64,000 nucleotides of DNA. Origin: Litoditis marina (lineage: Eukaryota > Nematoda > Chromadorea > Rhabditida > Rhabditidae). Within the stretch, counting starts at the first letter, position 1; each line of letters opens with the position of its first letter. The translations under genes and the position numbers were made by a program. The DNA lies in the NCBI GenBank assembly GCA_964036275.1, contig OZ038438.1, forward strand, positions 930,001 to 994,000. Reading direction: 5' to 3'. The notes beneath the pieces were generated by a model. It saw only the letters and a list, made by a program, of their open reading frames with translations, made no database searches and was not told where the DNA came from. This document shows positions 21,716 to 39,900 of this stretch, one piece after another.

Positions 21716-24700
21716 ATGGATTTCGAAAGGGATGGGGGAAATGCTATCGTATCGTCGATACAACATAATATTCAAGAACTCAATAACCAAGGTAGGGTTT
21801 CTTCATGCGCTATATGCATGTAGCATTAACATACATGGTGTAGAAACCTTTTTTTTTAAACAAAAATGGAGTTTTACTTCATATTAGGCGATTGTTGGAA
21901 TGAAGCCACATAGTGTTCGAGATGAGATATATGAATCACGAAGTTTTTTTGGGCACTTTCGAGGATAATTTCTGAGGAGTGGTTGTTATTCACGCTTAGG
22001 TATATATGACATTTATAACCCGAGAGAAAAGGCTCAACTATGCAGTCGTATTTGAGTTTTTTACATAGAAAGTACAAGATCCGCACTTGAAAAAAAACAC
22101 CCTATATTTAATATACATTACAGTTCAAAACTTGGATTCTGTCATTGCCAGACTAACGGACAGTTCAGAAACAGGGGAGCGCACACGGGAACAGTTCAAC
22201 GAGGTAAGTTTCCAGACATATATGAATGTATCTATCGAAATATCGGACAAACTTTTAGCTTATATGTACAAGTACATAAGTTTTGTTTACTGTTTCATTT
22301 TCAGAAGGCTCAGCAAGCTCAACAACTTTCCAAGGAGACCAACAGTCTTATGCGCCAATTGGTAGATATGAGCAATAATGAGGTTTGTGAATTTTTGTTA
22401 CATTTAATTTTATATTTTTGCATGTTGCTCATTCTGCTCGACACATGCATGTCTATATTTTATACATAATCTTCGTCTTCCATCCATCTATCTGTATATT
22501 TGCTTTGAACAGTTCAGATGGACATGTTCTATGACTTTTTCTAACCACAGAGATACCAGCCAGATTTCTTTTATTTCGCAAAACGTGCCATACGCGAGGC
22601 AGAATATTCAATCATGAAGATTAGCTATTATCTATTGATAATCTTACTTATTTTCGGCAGGAGTTTTAATGATATCAGTGTACGAAAATAATTGAATATT
22701 TTATATTATCTGTCATTGTAACTTTCTATTATGCTGTTTCATTATTTAACCGGTTTGCTTTCAGCGGTCTCTCCGAATTCATAGAGAACGTCTCCAGAAT
22801 GAATACATAGCTGTGCTGAACAGACTGCAATCCGCTCAGAGACGAGCAGCCCAGACAGAAAAAGCCAGCATGCGACAGGTTCTTTTGTAGGATTTATATT
22901 ATTTATGTTATTCACAGTTTGTAACTAGCTTATTAGATACTTTCATTCCAATGTGTTCGTGTGTCAAACGCACAAATAAGTTCCCAGTTAACAGAAAAAG
23001 TTGAAAGCGAATTTTAACAAGATATTGAGTGTGGCGAACATACAGTTGCATTCGGACATTATCTTAAAACTTTAATCGAGTGGCCAGAAACTTTTCCGAT
23101 CACAGGCGTGTTATATTGAAGGTGTGACTATTCGACGGAAATGACTCCGTTTTAAGTTTCAAGTAAGCGCATGTTTATGGTGCAAGTGGAAAAATAGACA
23201 AATATGCCTGATTTTGGTGAACATATGGCGAACTTTCTTGAATTTTTCAGACTATTAGGACAATTTTACTGGGGTGAGCGTGCAGTGCGTGTATGTATTT
23301 CGTTATCCAGTTGATAGACATACTCCAGTAAAGTTGTTCGAATAGTCAAAAAATTCCATAAACGGACTCCCCTTTCGCCCAAATCTAAAGAAGTGGTTTT
23401 CGATGCAAAATAATTGATTTTCCCAAGTATAAATCCGAAAACGGACTCCTCGCTGGGAGTAGTCAGACCTTACTGGTGTGTGTTGACAGGTTCGAGAGGC
23501 GGTGGAGCAAGATGCTGCTGCTGCTAGTCAGATGGAGCTGGACGAGGGAAACCGCCAGGGACAGCTTCACATGAAGAAGCAACAACAAGTCAACATTCAG
23601 GAAATCAAGGAAAGACAGCAGGTTCGGTGCACATCTCGTTTAAACGATACATCAGTTTTTTTTGTTAGGCTATTTGAGACACCCGATAATAATGATAGTT
23701 ATTATTATAATTTATGCAAATTGCGGCATTCAATTCACTGCAAGATCAATACTAAGTTTTCGCAACTAATTGAACCAGAGTTTTGTAAACTAGCTTTTTT
23801 GACGTCCCTCCTTGACAGAAATGTCGGTTGGCTGATTTTGTTACGAAACTTGGGTAAAGAAGGTATACACAAATATTGATGAAGTTTGCCTAAAAACAAT
23901 ATTATCTTTGAATGATAATTGAGCCTTAGCTCTTAGTGATGCGTGACATTATTGTTAGTGATCTAGATCAACAAATAGTTTTCCTAAGTACTCTATAGTG
24001 ATATTTTTTGGTAGATATTGATTATTAAAGTGATCGTTAAGGCGCTGCAACAACTGGAACAGGATATTGGGGATGTCAATCAGATCTTTGCTGATCTGGC
24101 GCGCATTGTCCACGAACAGGGTGATGTGGTTGATAGCATCGAAGCTAACGTAGAACACGCACAAATACATGTTGAACAGGTAACCATACCATCTCACTTG
24201 CTTTCAAAGGTTTACCATAGTCGCCATCTTTCCTATCCCACAGTACACTTTTGCATGTTCCAATGACTGTTTTCTAATGCTGCTTCCAATTTGTCCAAAA
24301 TATTTTCGCCAACTCTTTTTATTGGCTAATCATAATCGAATGCAAGAACTGTTGATTTTTCGATAATAGTTCCGTTATGAAAACCTTTTTATAATCTTAC
24401 TGTATGACCTCAGTATGGATGACACTAAGTATAAAATGCAGAAATGTGCTGTAAAATTAGGGGATTTTAGCTTCAGCCCAATTTCAGCACGTAAATGTCC
24501 TTCTATGTGGGTCAGATTACATCAAAATATCTAAATGAGAGTACATGGATAAAATAAGCAATCTACCGTACCTGACGTACAAATGCTATACAAATACAGT
24601 CGAATATGTATGAAGGATCGAATAATTATTTTTACCGGTCACGAGTGTTATAGGGTGCGACAAACGTACAACAGGCCGTTCACTACAACCAAAAAGCTCG

Positions 24701-25063
24701 CCAGAAGAAGATGATGTTGTGCGCTTTTCTGTTTGCTCTCGTTTTCATAATTGGACTAACCATCTATCTGGCAAGGTAAGTTCGGCTGTGCTTTAATAAT
24801 TGGTTCGTCCGATTTTCGGTAATTCACAGTTGATGCCGTTGATGGGAGTAGAGCGAATTCTTCTATTAGTATCTGTTTCATTGAAACGGAGTGGAGGTGT
24901 GTTTAGGTTGGAAATCCGTGATAAATATTATCATAATTGTGTGCTTGCTATGTGATCTGCTAGGAAAGCCTCAAGCCTGCTTAAAATGAAACAATACAAT
25001 GTATTTCATAGTTATGCACATGTATATCGAATCACACATTAAGATCTACTTTTTTTCAGATAA
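21716..25063 (+). CDS. Qa-SNARE, syntaxin 7/12-like
   Basis: Eight exons (21716-21791, 22124-22203, 22305-22382, 22765-22878, 23490-23621, 24042-24179, 24654-24775, 25060-25063) join to 247 residues, normal for endosomal syntaxins. Residues 1-120 form the Habc bundle ([20 protein letters not shown] and [12 protein letters not shown]). The SNARE helix (about 153-213) reads [20 protein letters not shown] and then [21 protein letters not shown]186 in HEQGD is the zero-layer glutamine that defines Q-SNAREs. A C-terminal anchor ([20 protein letters not shown]) ends two residues before the stop. Such proteins drive late endosome and lysosome fusion. The stop codon is in a four-base terminal coding exon: AG from one exon and ATAA from the next. 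The ATG follows a TTTTTGCAG acceptor by four bases. The exon at 24042 uses an unusual GTTAAG acceptor. Confidence 0.93.
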
Positions 25064-25747
25064 GCAAAGTTCCTCGTTCTGTTCTCAGTCATCATTGGAA
25101 ATGATTATAGTCCCGGTCGATATGTGATATTAGTGAACTCGTACCAATGTTCGTGAGATGTTCTCTATTTACTATTTGGAGATTCATCATTTTATTTTTT
25201 TCAAATGTTCTATTCACATCCTCTTAACAAAAATATGTGCTTCTTGTATGAATTGACTGTAAATAACTCTATCTGTATAGTTGACGTGATGTACTCTGTA
25301 ATTACCTGTGGATATACTTTTGTCTGAAAAGGTTTTTTTTCAAATGTAATATATGTTTATTCGATCATAAAGTGTTGTCTCATTGTCTGGACTTAGACGT
25401 ACAACATTGCAAAGAGTGAATGATTCAAACTGGTGACAGGTTTTTGAGAAGGGTTTGGCTGAAATGCTTGTATTCTTTTCTGAAGCAGAACAACCGTTAC
25501 GGTCAACACTGTTGGATTCCGTTCAGATAGGCTCCCATGTGATAAAGTGCTTCTGATTTATGACTTCAATCGGATTACCCCCATGTTAACCCCGCGCGCG
25601 ATTATAATCGGGTTTGTCAAATTTCCACAACATCTAGTTTTCCATTCTCGTGCGCTTCACATATTACTTAGTTTCACTCTTATAATACTTATTTCGTTCA
25701 GTGAACAGTTTGGGTTACGTTTTGCAGAACTGTCAACAAATTCTAAA

Positions 25748-25831
25748 ATGATGCAGCACATCAAAAGGTCTCTGCAGAATCAAAACGAACTGTTCTGTAC
25801 GCTGAGCGAACTAATGGCAAGCCAAAGCTAA
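25748..25831 (+). CDS. Possible 27-residue small ORF upstream of the membrane-protein gene
   Basis: A TTTTGCAG acceptor ending at 25727 is followed by 20 bases and an ORF opening MMQHIKRSLQNQNELFCTLS and ending at TAA. The next gene's acceptor lies 123 bases downstream, which is the spacing typical of a nematode operon. The peptide is short and unrecognised. It could equally be the last exon of something upstream or a 5'UTR segment of the next gene. Confidence 0.25.
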   Translation: MMQHIKRSLQNQNELFCTLSELMASQS

Positions 25832-25959
25832 TTTTGTTTACACTGTTTTTACTACCAAGTAGTTTCTCCCGTATTAGACACACACTGATGGTTCGAGAAC
25901 TGTAATTTGTTTTAAATGAAGAAGAGGATGTTATAACGGATCGTGTAATTCCAGCTCGT

Positions 25960-28259
25960 ATGGATGATGATCTCATTGACGTGCTAATCGTCCTGGCTGT
26001 ACTGGCCATCGGCATACTAGCCGGCATTGTTCTACTCATCAGGGTCAGTGGCACGTAGTCTTCATCACTCCTACGTGAACTTCACGTGGCACATAGTCTT
26101 TATCACTCTTACGTGAACTTCACGTGGCACATAGTCTTTATCACTCTTACGTGAACTTCACGTGGTACACAAACTTCCCTGAGTTTGAGTTTCCTTTCAC
26201 CTAGAATATTTCATGCGTGCGACAATTAGACCAAACAAAATCTAGCTACCTTCATACCTCAAGTAAGAAGTACAACCAACAGTTTATACACTTAAGAACG
26301 TACTTTATCCCGATTACACTTTATAAATCACGTCTGAAGTAAAACTGTCAATACAGTGTTTGGTAAGCGCTATAGGATCAATCGGTTTTATGGACTTGAC
26401 CGATACCGTACGACCACAACAGTGTGTGGGTGTGAGCCTACTTTAACCGATATTAAACCCTCAAATGTGTATTCATTTTCGGAACCTAATTAACCTTCGT
26501 TCAAAGTATTTTTGCTGAAACTAGAGCATAATTAGTTCAAACTAATGGAGAAAACATGAATTTTCTCCACAAAAGTCAGTTTTTTCGACAACGCTCACAT
26601 GTTGAACGATAGTCCAAAATTGTGAAGGATTACTTGTAGGAGGCCGTTTGGGAAATGTGTGAACTATAAATAGGTACACTGAAAAAGTCGGTTAATATCA
26701 TGAAATATGTGAATAGAAACTTGGAAAAAATGGTACTAAATCCGCAAATTACTCTTTTTATAATTTCTACTATTTCCAGTATCTAGGAGGGGCGCAGCGG
26801 TCCTGCCTCTGCTTCAGAAAGAAAACTGAACCCGAAAATAAAATTCCCCAAAGGTAGGTTGAAATAATAAAAACTGATTCGGTGAACCTGTTTGAAATAC
26901 TCTTTTTAAATAACATGTATTTTGAAACTGGCAGTTCTACATTGTAGAGTCCAACTAGTCATTGGTTCCTAGGAAGACTTGTTTTTGTTTGTCTTCTGAT
27001 TGAGTATTGGAAAACGGCGTAACATATTACAAAATTTTCAATGTTCTCTGAGAGTCTAACATATCGAAAAACTTCCTAGAAAGTTTAAATTAATGTTGAA
27101 GGAGTTCACAGGCTTCTTGTGAATGCGTTTGTTATAAATTCTTCTGATACACACTTTTAAGTTCACATATTATGTGATTATTCATTTCATATTGTAGTTA
27201 TTAAGGCGAACCACCATCAAAGTGTCTCGTAAAGCAACAAGTCGTCATGTTGAGGAGGGCAACGGAGTAGCGCCGAAACCCGGTGTCAGAAGGTATCCAG
27301 CGATTTTGCGGTTTAAAAACGACCAAATTAAAAGATCTAATCAAGAAATGCTCCCTGATTGAACACAGAAAATCTTTAAGTTTGATTCGTTAATAATTTT
27401 TCAATGTTCTTCCAAGATAATTTTGAGAATTTGTCTCGTCATTGATCGTTCGGGGTCGGATTCGTGAAAGTTCACCGAATAGCAATTAACTGATTGAGAG
27501 CGGTACGAGTTGTTCGGTTTAGTTGTACCACGTGCTACCACGTAGCCAATTATGAACACATCATAATTCAATAATTCAAACACGTGGATAACTGCTGATG
27601 TTTCTACGGTTTACGCGACGATTCCCATTTCTTCCATTCTTTGTGTCATTTACAGGATTGTGTCCGATCCCCTGCCGGATAGTGTTAATACTGTTCAAAC
27701 AGCTGATAGAGAAGTTGTCTACATTGTTCCGAAAACACCATCCTATAAGGTATATACTTCTTCTCTAGTCGACTACTCTCTATGACTGACAAGTGGCTAA
27801 CTGTTTCGAGGAAGTTATTTTCATCTGTTTGTGGAATTGAAGTGTTACGGTATACCGCAGTCCTACTGATCTATATCCACTTCCAAGTGCTTGAAGTTGA
27901 ACGCTTATGTGTACCAATCTCGAGGCACCGGTCCTTTGAACTGTAATTGAAAAATGTATTGCAGTTTGAAGAACTGAAGCGTTGGGATTGGACCACACAA
28001 TCCTCCTTCTTTAACAGATGAAACATCAATGTGAGAATAATTCTACTCCACACAAGTGGTGAACGATTCCATATGATTTTTTTTAGTAAATGACATTTGT
28101 ATATATTACAAAATAAACATACACATACGTTTGCAAACCATCAAATTTTAGCTGGAAATGGCGCATACATTACTGTCGGCTCAGAGTTCACATTCCACGA
28201 CCAGCAGCTATTTGCCGTCACAGTTGCTGCCGAGCCCCACAAGGAGAGGATCTATGTGA
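25960..28259 (+). CDS. Unknown single-pass membrane protein
   Basis: Five exons (25960-26043, 26780-26853, 27206-27292, 27656-27749, 28152-28259) add up to exactly 149 codons, 148 residues. The protein opens with acidic MDDDLID, then a hydrophobic helix (VLIVLAVLAIGILAGIVLLI, residues 8-27). A Cys-rich juxtamembrane part (RSCLCFRKK) could be palmitoylated. The remaining 110 residues are basic, Ser/Thr/Pro-rich and probably cytosolic, with YIVPKTPSYKL and a C-terminal LPSPTRRGSM. The lack of a signal peptide and the basic residues after the helix suggest an N-out, C-in topology. I do not recognise the family. The ATG is five bases after an ATTCCAG acceptor. AATAAA lies at 28586-28591, and a MITE occupies the 3'UTR. 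Confidence 0.65.
26048..26170 (+). repeat. 38-bp tandem repeat (three copies plus a partial) at the first intron's donor
   Basis: The copies run 26048-26085, 26086-26123 and 26124-26161, plus nine more bases. Copies two and three are identical and copy one differs at a few positions. Each copy holds the palindrome ACGTGAACTTCACGT, and each junction forms an E-box, CACGTG. The array starts only four bases after the exon end at 26043. Confidence 0.9.
27891..28013. mobile_element. 123-bp hairpin MITE, copy 2 (intron 4 of the membrane-protein gene)
   Basis: It is the same length as the copy at 11248-11370 and shares its core (TTGAAAAATGTATTGCAGTT) and terminal inverted repeats (CTTCTTTAA at the right end). 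Confidence 0.8.
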
Positions 28260-28311
28260 AACATGTAACGTCTTCGCGCTGTGAGTTTATCAGGGAATGC
28301 CAGATTCATCA

Positions 28312-28493
28312 GGCGGCGTAGCGATCCCTCAAAAATCTCGTGAGACACCTAATGAGCTATCCGCATTAGCTTCTCATGAGATTCTATTGATTTATATGCT
28401 ACAACATTGAGAGTTCACGCTAAAACATTGAGAGTTCAGTATAGCTCAACTCATATGAACTTCTCATGAGATTGGAGGGATTGCTACGCTGCC
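28312..28493. mobile_element. 180-bp MITE, copy 1 (3'UTR of the membrane-protein gene)
   Basis: The left end reads GGCGGCGTAGCGATCCCTC and the right end is the near inverse GAGGGATTGCTACGCTGCC. Internal sequence is full of TCATGAGA palindromes. A second copy lies at 33464-33643. The element has no coding capacity. Confidence 0.85.
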
Positions 28494-28585
28494 AGTTTTA
28501 GGGGGGGGGGGCTGAGTAGTTTCCTCACACGTCTTCTGAGAGCCCATACTGCTAAACCCATTCACACTCTCGTGTACATCTACAG

Positions 28586-28591
28586 AATAAA
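28586..28591 (+). terminator. Poly(A) signal of the membrane-protein gene
   Basis: AATAAA lies about 330 bases after the stop, just past the MITE. Confidence 0.45.
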
Positions 28592-28599
28592 GTTAAACG

Positions 28600-29790
28600 T
28601 TCCAAATTACTTTTGGTATGTGAGAGCTTTCGGAGAGTATTGCCGGTATAATATTTTACCTCATCTAACAATAACCTCAATCTTGTAAGAGAAAATCTTT
28701 TTACTGGAAACATAAAGCATTAGTGCAAGGTATTGAACTACCACACAGTGTGAAATGTGATACAGTATACATTTGCGACATTAGTATTTGTTTGTGATGG
28801 TTTGTGTTTTAGGTGAGAAAATAACAGCGCAGCAATGCAAGAGCGCAATCTACCAACTTCCTAATTCCATGAAATTCAAATTCAATTCAAAATCCATGAT
28901 ATTGTATATATGTTAATTGTTTGAACTGGTGCAATTTTAGTTTGTGTGCTGGATTGTTCTTTAATACCTTGAAAAGCTCGACGCGGCCGAGTTTTTTGCC
29001 TTCATATGGATACTGTACATAATGAGTGATAAGCAGAAATTGAGTGCAAGAATAAGGCAGCTAGAATGGAACGCTTATATCAGAGAAGAGTATCGTAAAT
29101 TTTCCGAGCACTTTAAGAAATATCTATTTTTCGCGCACTTATATGACAGAGAATGACAGTTTTGCAGTATCGCTGGGAAATTCAGCTTTCGAAGCGCGTG
29201 AATAGCTTTCCATTCACCCCGCCCCATTATTAGCATTCTCTAACAATGTAATTCAGTTAACTCCAATACAATTGAGCATTTTGTTTTAGCTTATTTGCAA
29301 TTTTCGCTGATAGAATTGTGACTAACGTTTGTCCGTTTTGGGACCATTACGTGATTGTGGCAATTGCAGTCGGTACAATAATTAAATATTCATTCATAGT
29401 TGTAGTGGACAATTTGTGAAATAGATGACAAGAGTTGTTAACACCAATGTTTAATGGACGATTGAAGTTCGAGAGAAAAATCAGAAAAGACAGAGAAGCT
29501 TTGAAAGACCTGATGCTACTCTGAAATTCAGAACCAACACAAAACGCAACTGAGAAAGTCATGTCAACACGTTTTACCTGAAAAAAATGTCTTCGAAGGA
29601 TTAACTGTGCGCGGTAGGAGTCTACGTCAAAACGACAAGGACTTTAGTATTACTACTATAAAAGTGGGTACTATCTATCAGTTGGAATTTTTGAAGCCAA
29701 ATAAACAATAAACATATAAACACAGTGAAAATATCGTATTCGGCTCGAAAGTCGTTTTCACTGCGAAATGTATGCGTATCGTGCGGACAG
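28600..29790. other. Convergent intergenic region
   Basis: This is the spacer between the plus-strand membrane-protein gene and the minus-strand alpha-tubulin gene. No gene is supported. It must hold the tubulin 3'UTR; no clear minus-strand AATAAA was seen in it. Confidence 0.5.
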
Positions 29791-29793
29791 TAG

Positions 29794-36700
<6,907 letters not shown>

Positions 36701-36904
36701 ACTGGAGGGAAACTAGCATAGTATCACCTAAGTGTCTCTGGGGGTGACCATGGACTGTGTGCGCGCGGGCTGCACAACTAAAAGTGAATATCACGTACCG
36801 GGTACTAATGCATATACAAACAACACAGATGAGGTCAGAATTGTCCTTTGTACAGAAAAATGTCTGGGAAATGGGAAGGAAGGTGTATGACTGGTCTGTT
36901 ATGA

Positions 36905-36917
36905 GGGGGGGGGGGGG
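36905..36917 (-). repeat. Poly(C) tract just after the SoxC stop codon
   Basis: On the transcript strand the stop is followed by ACCG and then thirteen C bases. Confidence 0.9.
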
Positions 36918-36921
36918 CGGT

Positions 36922-39900
36922 TCAGATGGGGATCTGGTCGAAGGCCTGTGCATTGGCCAAATGACTCTGCCAGACGGCCTCGTTCCAGCCCTGAGCTCCG
37001 TTGACGGCCGCCGTGAAGTTGAAGTCGTAGATGGAGGGCAGCAGGTCGGCCTCGGCGAACGGCGCCTGCTGGAAGCCGGAAGAAAACGCGGCCGCCGCCG
37101 TCGCCGGATCCGTTTCTGCCGGAATGGAACCGTAGCCGGAAGAACCGGAAGAGTGAGAGCGCAGGTCGTCCTGAAATACATGAATCAATGATTGACCAAG
37201 AAGGGACATGTATGGAATAACAGTTTTCATGGAAATCTCGATGAAAAATAGACTAAATCTGCATCAGAGGTGATCAGTATGTTAAAATGGTGATCAGTAA
37301 CGTTGATTATAATTATAATTACCTGTTCGGCCTGGCTGAGCGTTTGAGGAGGCGAGTTGTGCATATAGAAACCATTGGGATGGTTTGGGTTGAACTGCAT
37401 TGGCTGAACATCCATCTGGGGCTGCAAAACACAATATAATCTTATGTTATTCTAAAATACTCAAGTATTTTCTTAAGCATAATATATGTGTGCAATGACA
37501 AATCTCCGGCATAGAAACCAAATTCTATGCAAGAGAAAGTTTAACAGGTTTTTATCAATTCGTGTATGATTATATTTTTTTCCATGGCCTTTCAGCGATT
37601 TGTGTCTTTTAGGCGTGTGTGCATGGCTGTGTAGCAATCAAATATTTGGAGCGATTGGAGGATTAACAGTAGTAGGTGTATATAGGGTGGCAAGTACTCT
37701 TGAGACTAATCGCGAAGATACACAACTATATCCCGCTGGCAATACGAGGTATGGTTAACAAGGTCAAGAAAACACAGGGCAAACACAATCTGACATACTG
37801 TGGTTCTAATGAACAATTACCTGAAAACTGTTTCTAAAACAATAAAACATAGGATTCCAGAAGAAGAGCTTACAATTCTTTGCATCTGCATGAGTAGGTG
37901 ATTGGACGGACTCGATCCCTGTTGTCCCGAGAAGGTGCCGGGAGGTAGGTAGAAGTCGTCGTAGAAGCCAGATTCTGGAGTCAACGGAGCCTGTCCGAAT
38001 TCAGACGGAGAAGGATACGACGGATGAAACAGTCGTGGCTCCTAAATTGAAATATCATTACAAGAACTAGTTATGAGCGTTTTTCCATCTGCGTAACACT
38101 TATCCTATATGAGATTCGAATCTACTGCAAAACGCTGGTACATAAAATGAAATCTTTTTTTACACATATAGGTATTGATTATCATCCTCTCTGTGGCTGT
38201 ACCTGCTTCATTTGAGGACTCTTCATGTCGTCCTGATGCTGTTGCGCTGACATGAATGGAAGATTGGTCATTCTGACGCCGTCGTGATCTATCTTCATGC
38301 TCTTTCCCATTGGATACGACGCCTCCTGACCTCCAATCGATACTCCGATGCCACCCATCTGGTGCAACGGCCTGAACCAAATCAGGTTAGAGCATACAAT
38401 TATTGACTTATCGATTAACTTACCAAAATATATACTATGCTGATCGGAACTTTCGTTTTCGATTACCGTTTCTCATAAAACAGACAAACAAAGAAAGAAC
38501 TGTTAAGGTAACTCGGACTTATTATAATGAGTTTTAACAAGTTAGCGATTACGGTAGTTTCTATAACTGAAAATAGTGGTTGGAGTGACAATTTCAGAGC
38601 ATCGAGATGAAAAGAAACTGCAGTACTCCTGAGAGTTCTTGATGTGAGACCACAATTCTCATCATTCTCATCGACCTACCTCTTCTGTGCTTTGGCGCGC
38701 GGCGACGGAGGTCCGTTGTTCTGCTGCTGCTGAGGCGTCTGAATTGTGCCGTCGGCGTTCTTCTTTGGCTTCTTACGGGGCTTGTATTTGTAGTCGGGAT
38801 ACTCCTGCACGTGCAATGTTTGTTCATTATAAATTTTTTTCCACTATATAAAAATAAAGGTCATTGCGTGTGAGTGGGCACGAATTGAAATCACAAAAAC
38901 AACCGATAACTGAAATATCGTAAAATATCTCGGTGAACGTGAATCAGGATGAAGTTTCGTTGCTTCTTTAACTCGATTCTCAGACTTAGTAGTACTAGTT
39001 TTGTTGTTATGATTACCTGCATGTGCATGAGTCGAAGACGTTCTGCCTCTTGAATGAAAGGAGTCTTTTCCTGGTCGGTCAACTGTCTCCATCGAGAACC
39101 CAGCTAGAAAAGGACAGAATATAATCAACGGTTCCTACTGTTCAACGTCATTCACAGATTGGCATATATATATTGTTCAGCTAACCAATGATTAGAAGTT
39201 CTTGGAGTTCCGGAATTTTCACGTTAGGTCAGCGTCAAATACCAAGTTTTACACTTGTCTTCTGAAACTCTGCGTACATAACAACTTATTACACGTTTCG
39301 CAGAGAAGAGAACAAACTCGATATAACACTTTGAATTGAGAGCGAGAGTGCGTGCGATAACGAGAAAGTGAAAGGTTGAGTTGAGCATAATACTGAGGCG
39401 GTTGGATAACTGTTGACCATTCATTACCAACTTGCAAAAATATAGTGGGCTATATCTGAAAATGATATAAAGAGTTGTTAGTTTTCCCAAATCTTTATAA
39501 ATGCGGACTACTGTATATCAGAAAATATGATGAGTCATTTGTTTTTTAAATCTACATAAAAAGCTCACCTGTTTGCTGATTTCAGCGTTGTGCATGTCCG
39601 GCTGGTGCTCACAGATCTTTCGTCGTTCCAGCTGGGACCAGACCATGAAGGCGTTCATGGGTCGCTTGATGTGGTTGCTCGACTTCTTGCAGTTGGTCGC
39701 GTCCGTGTACGGGGTGGCACTCTGCTTCACCTGATACTGAATTACCGTCAGAATACATAATTGGAAGAAAAACAGATAAAAAAGTTATTAGAAAAATACA
39801 AAACTACAATATGTTGGGGTTTTGTTTCATGAAAACCGGGTTCTAGGGTTAAGGTGGGGTGCTCAAATACAACAAGTTTACTTCTTAAGAGAAACAGTTG

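Noticed and set aside
26048..26170. Heat-shock element reading of GAACTTC in the 38-bp repeat
   Set aside because: Heat-shock elements need two bases between GAA and TTC; here there is only one.
36757..37191. Long plus-strand ORF antisense to SoxC
   Set aside because: It is a shadow of the last SoxC exon and its poly(G) tract.
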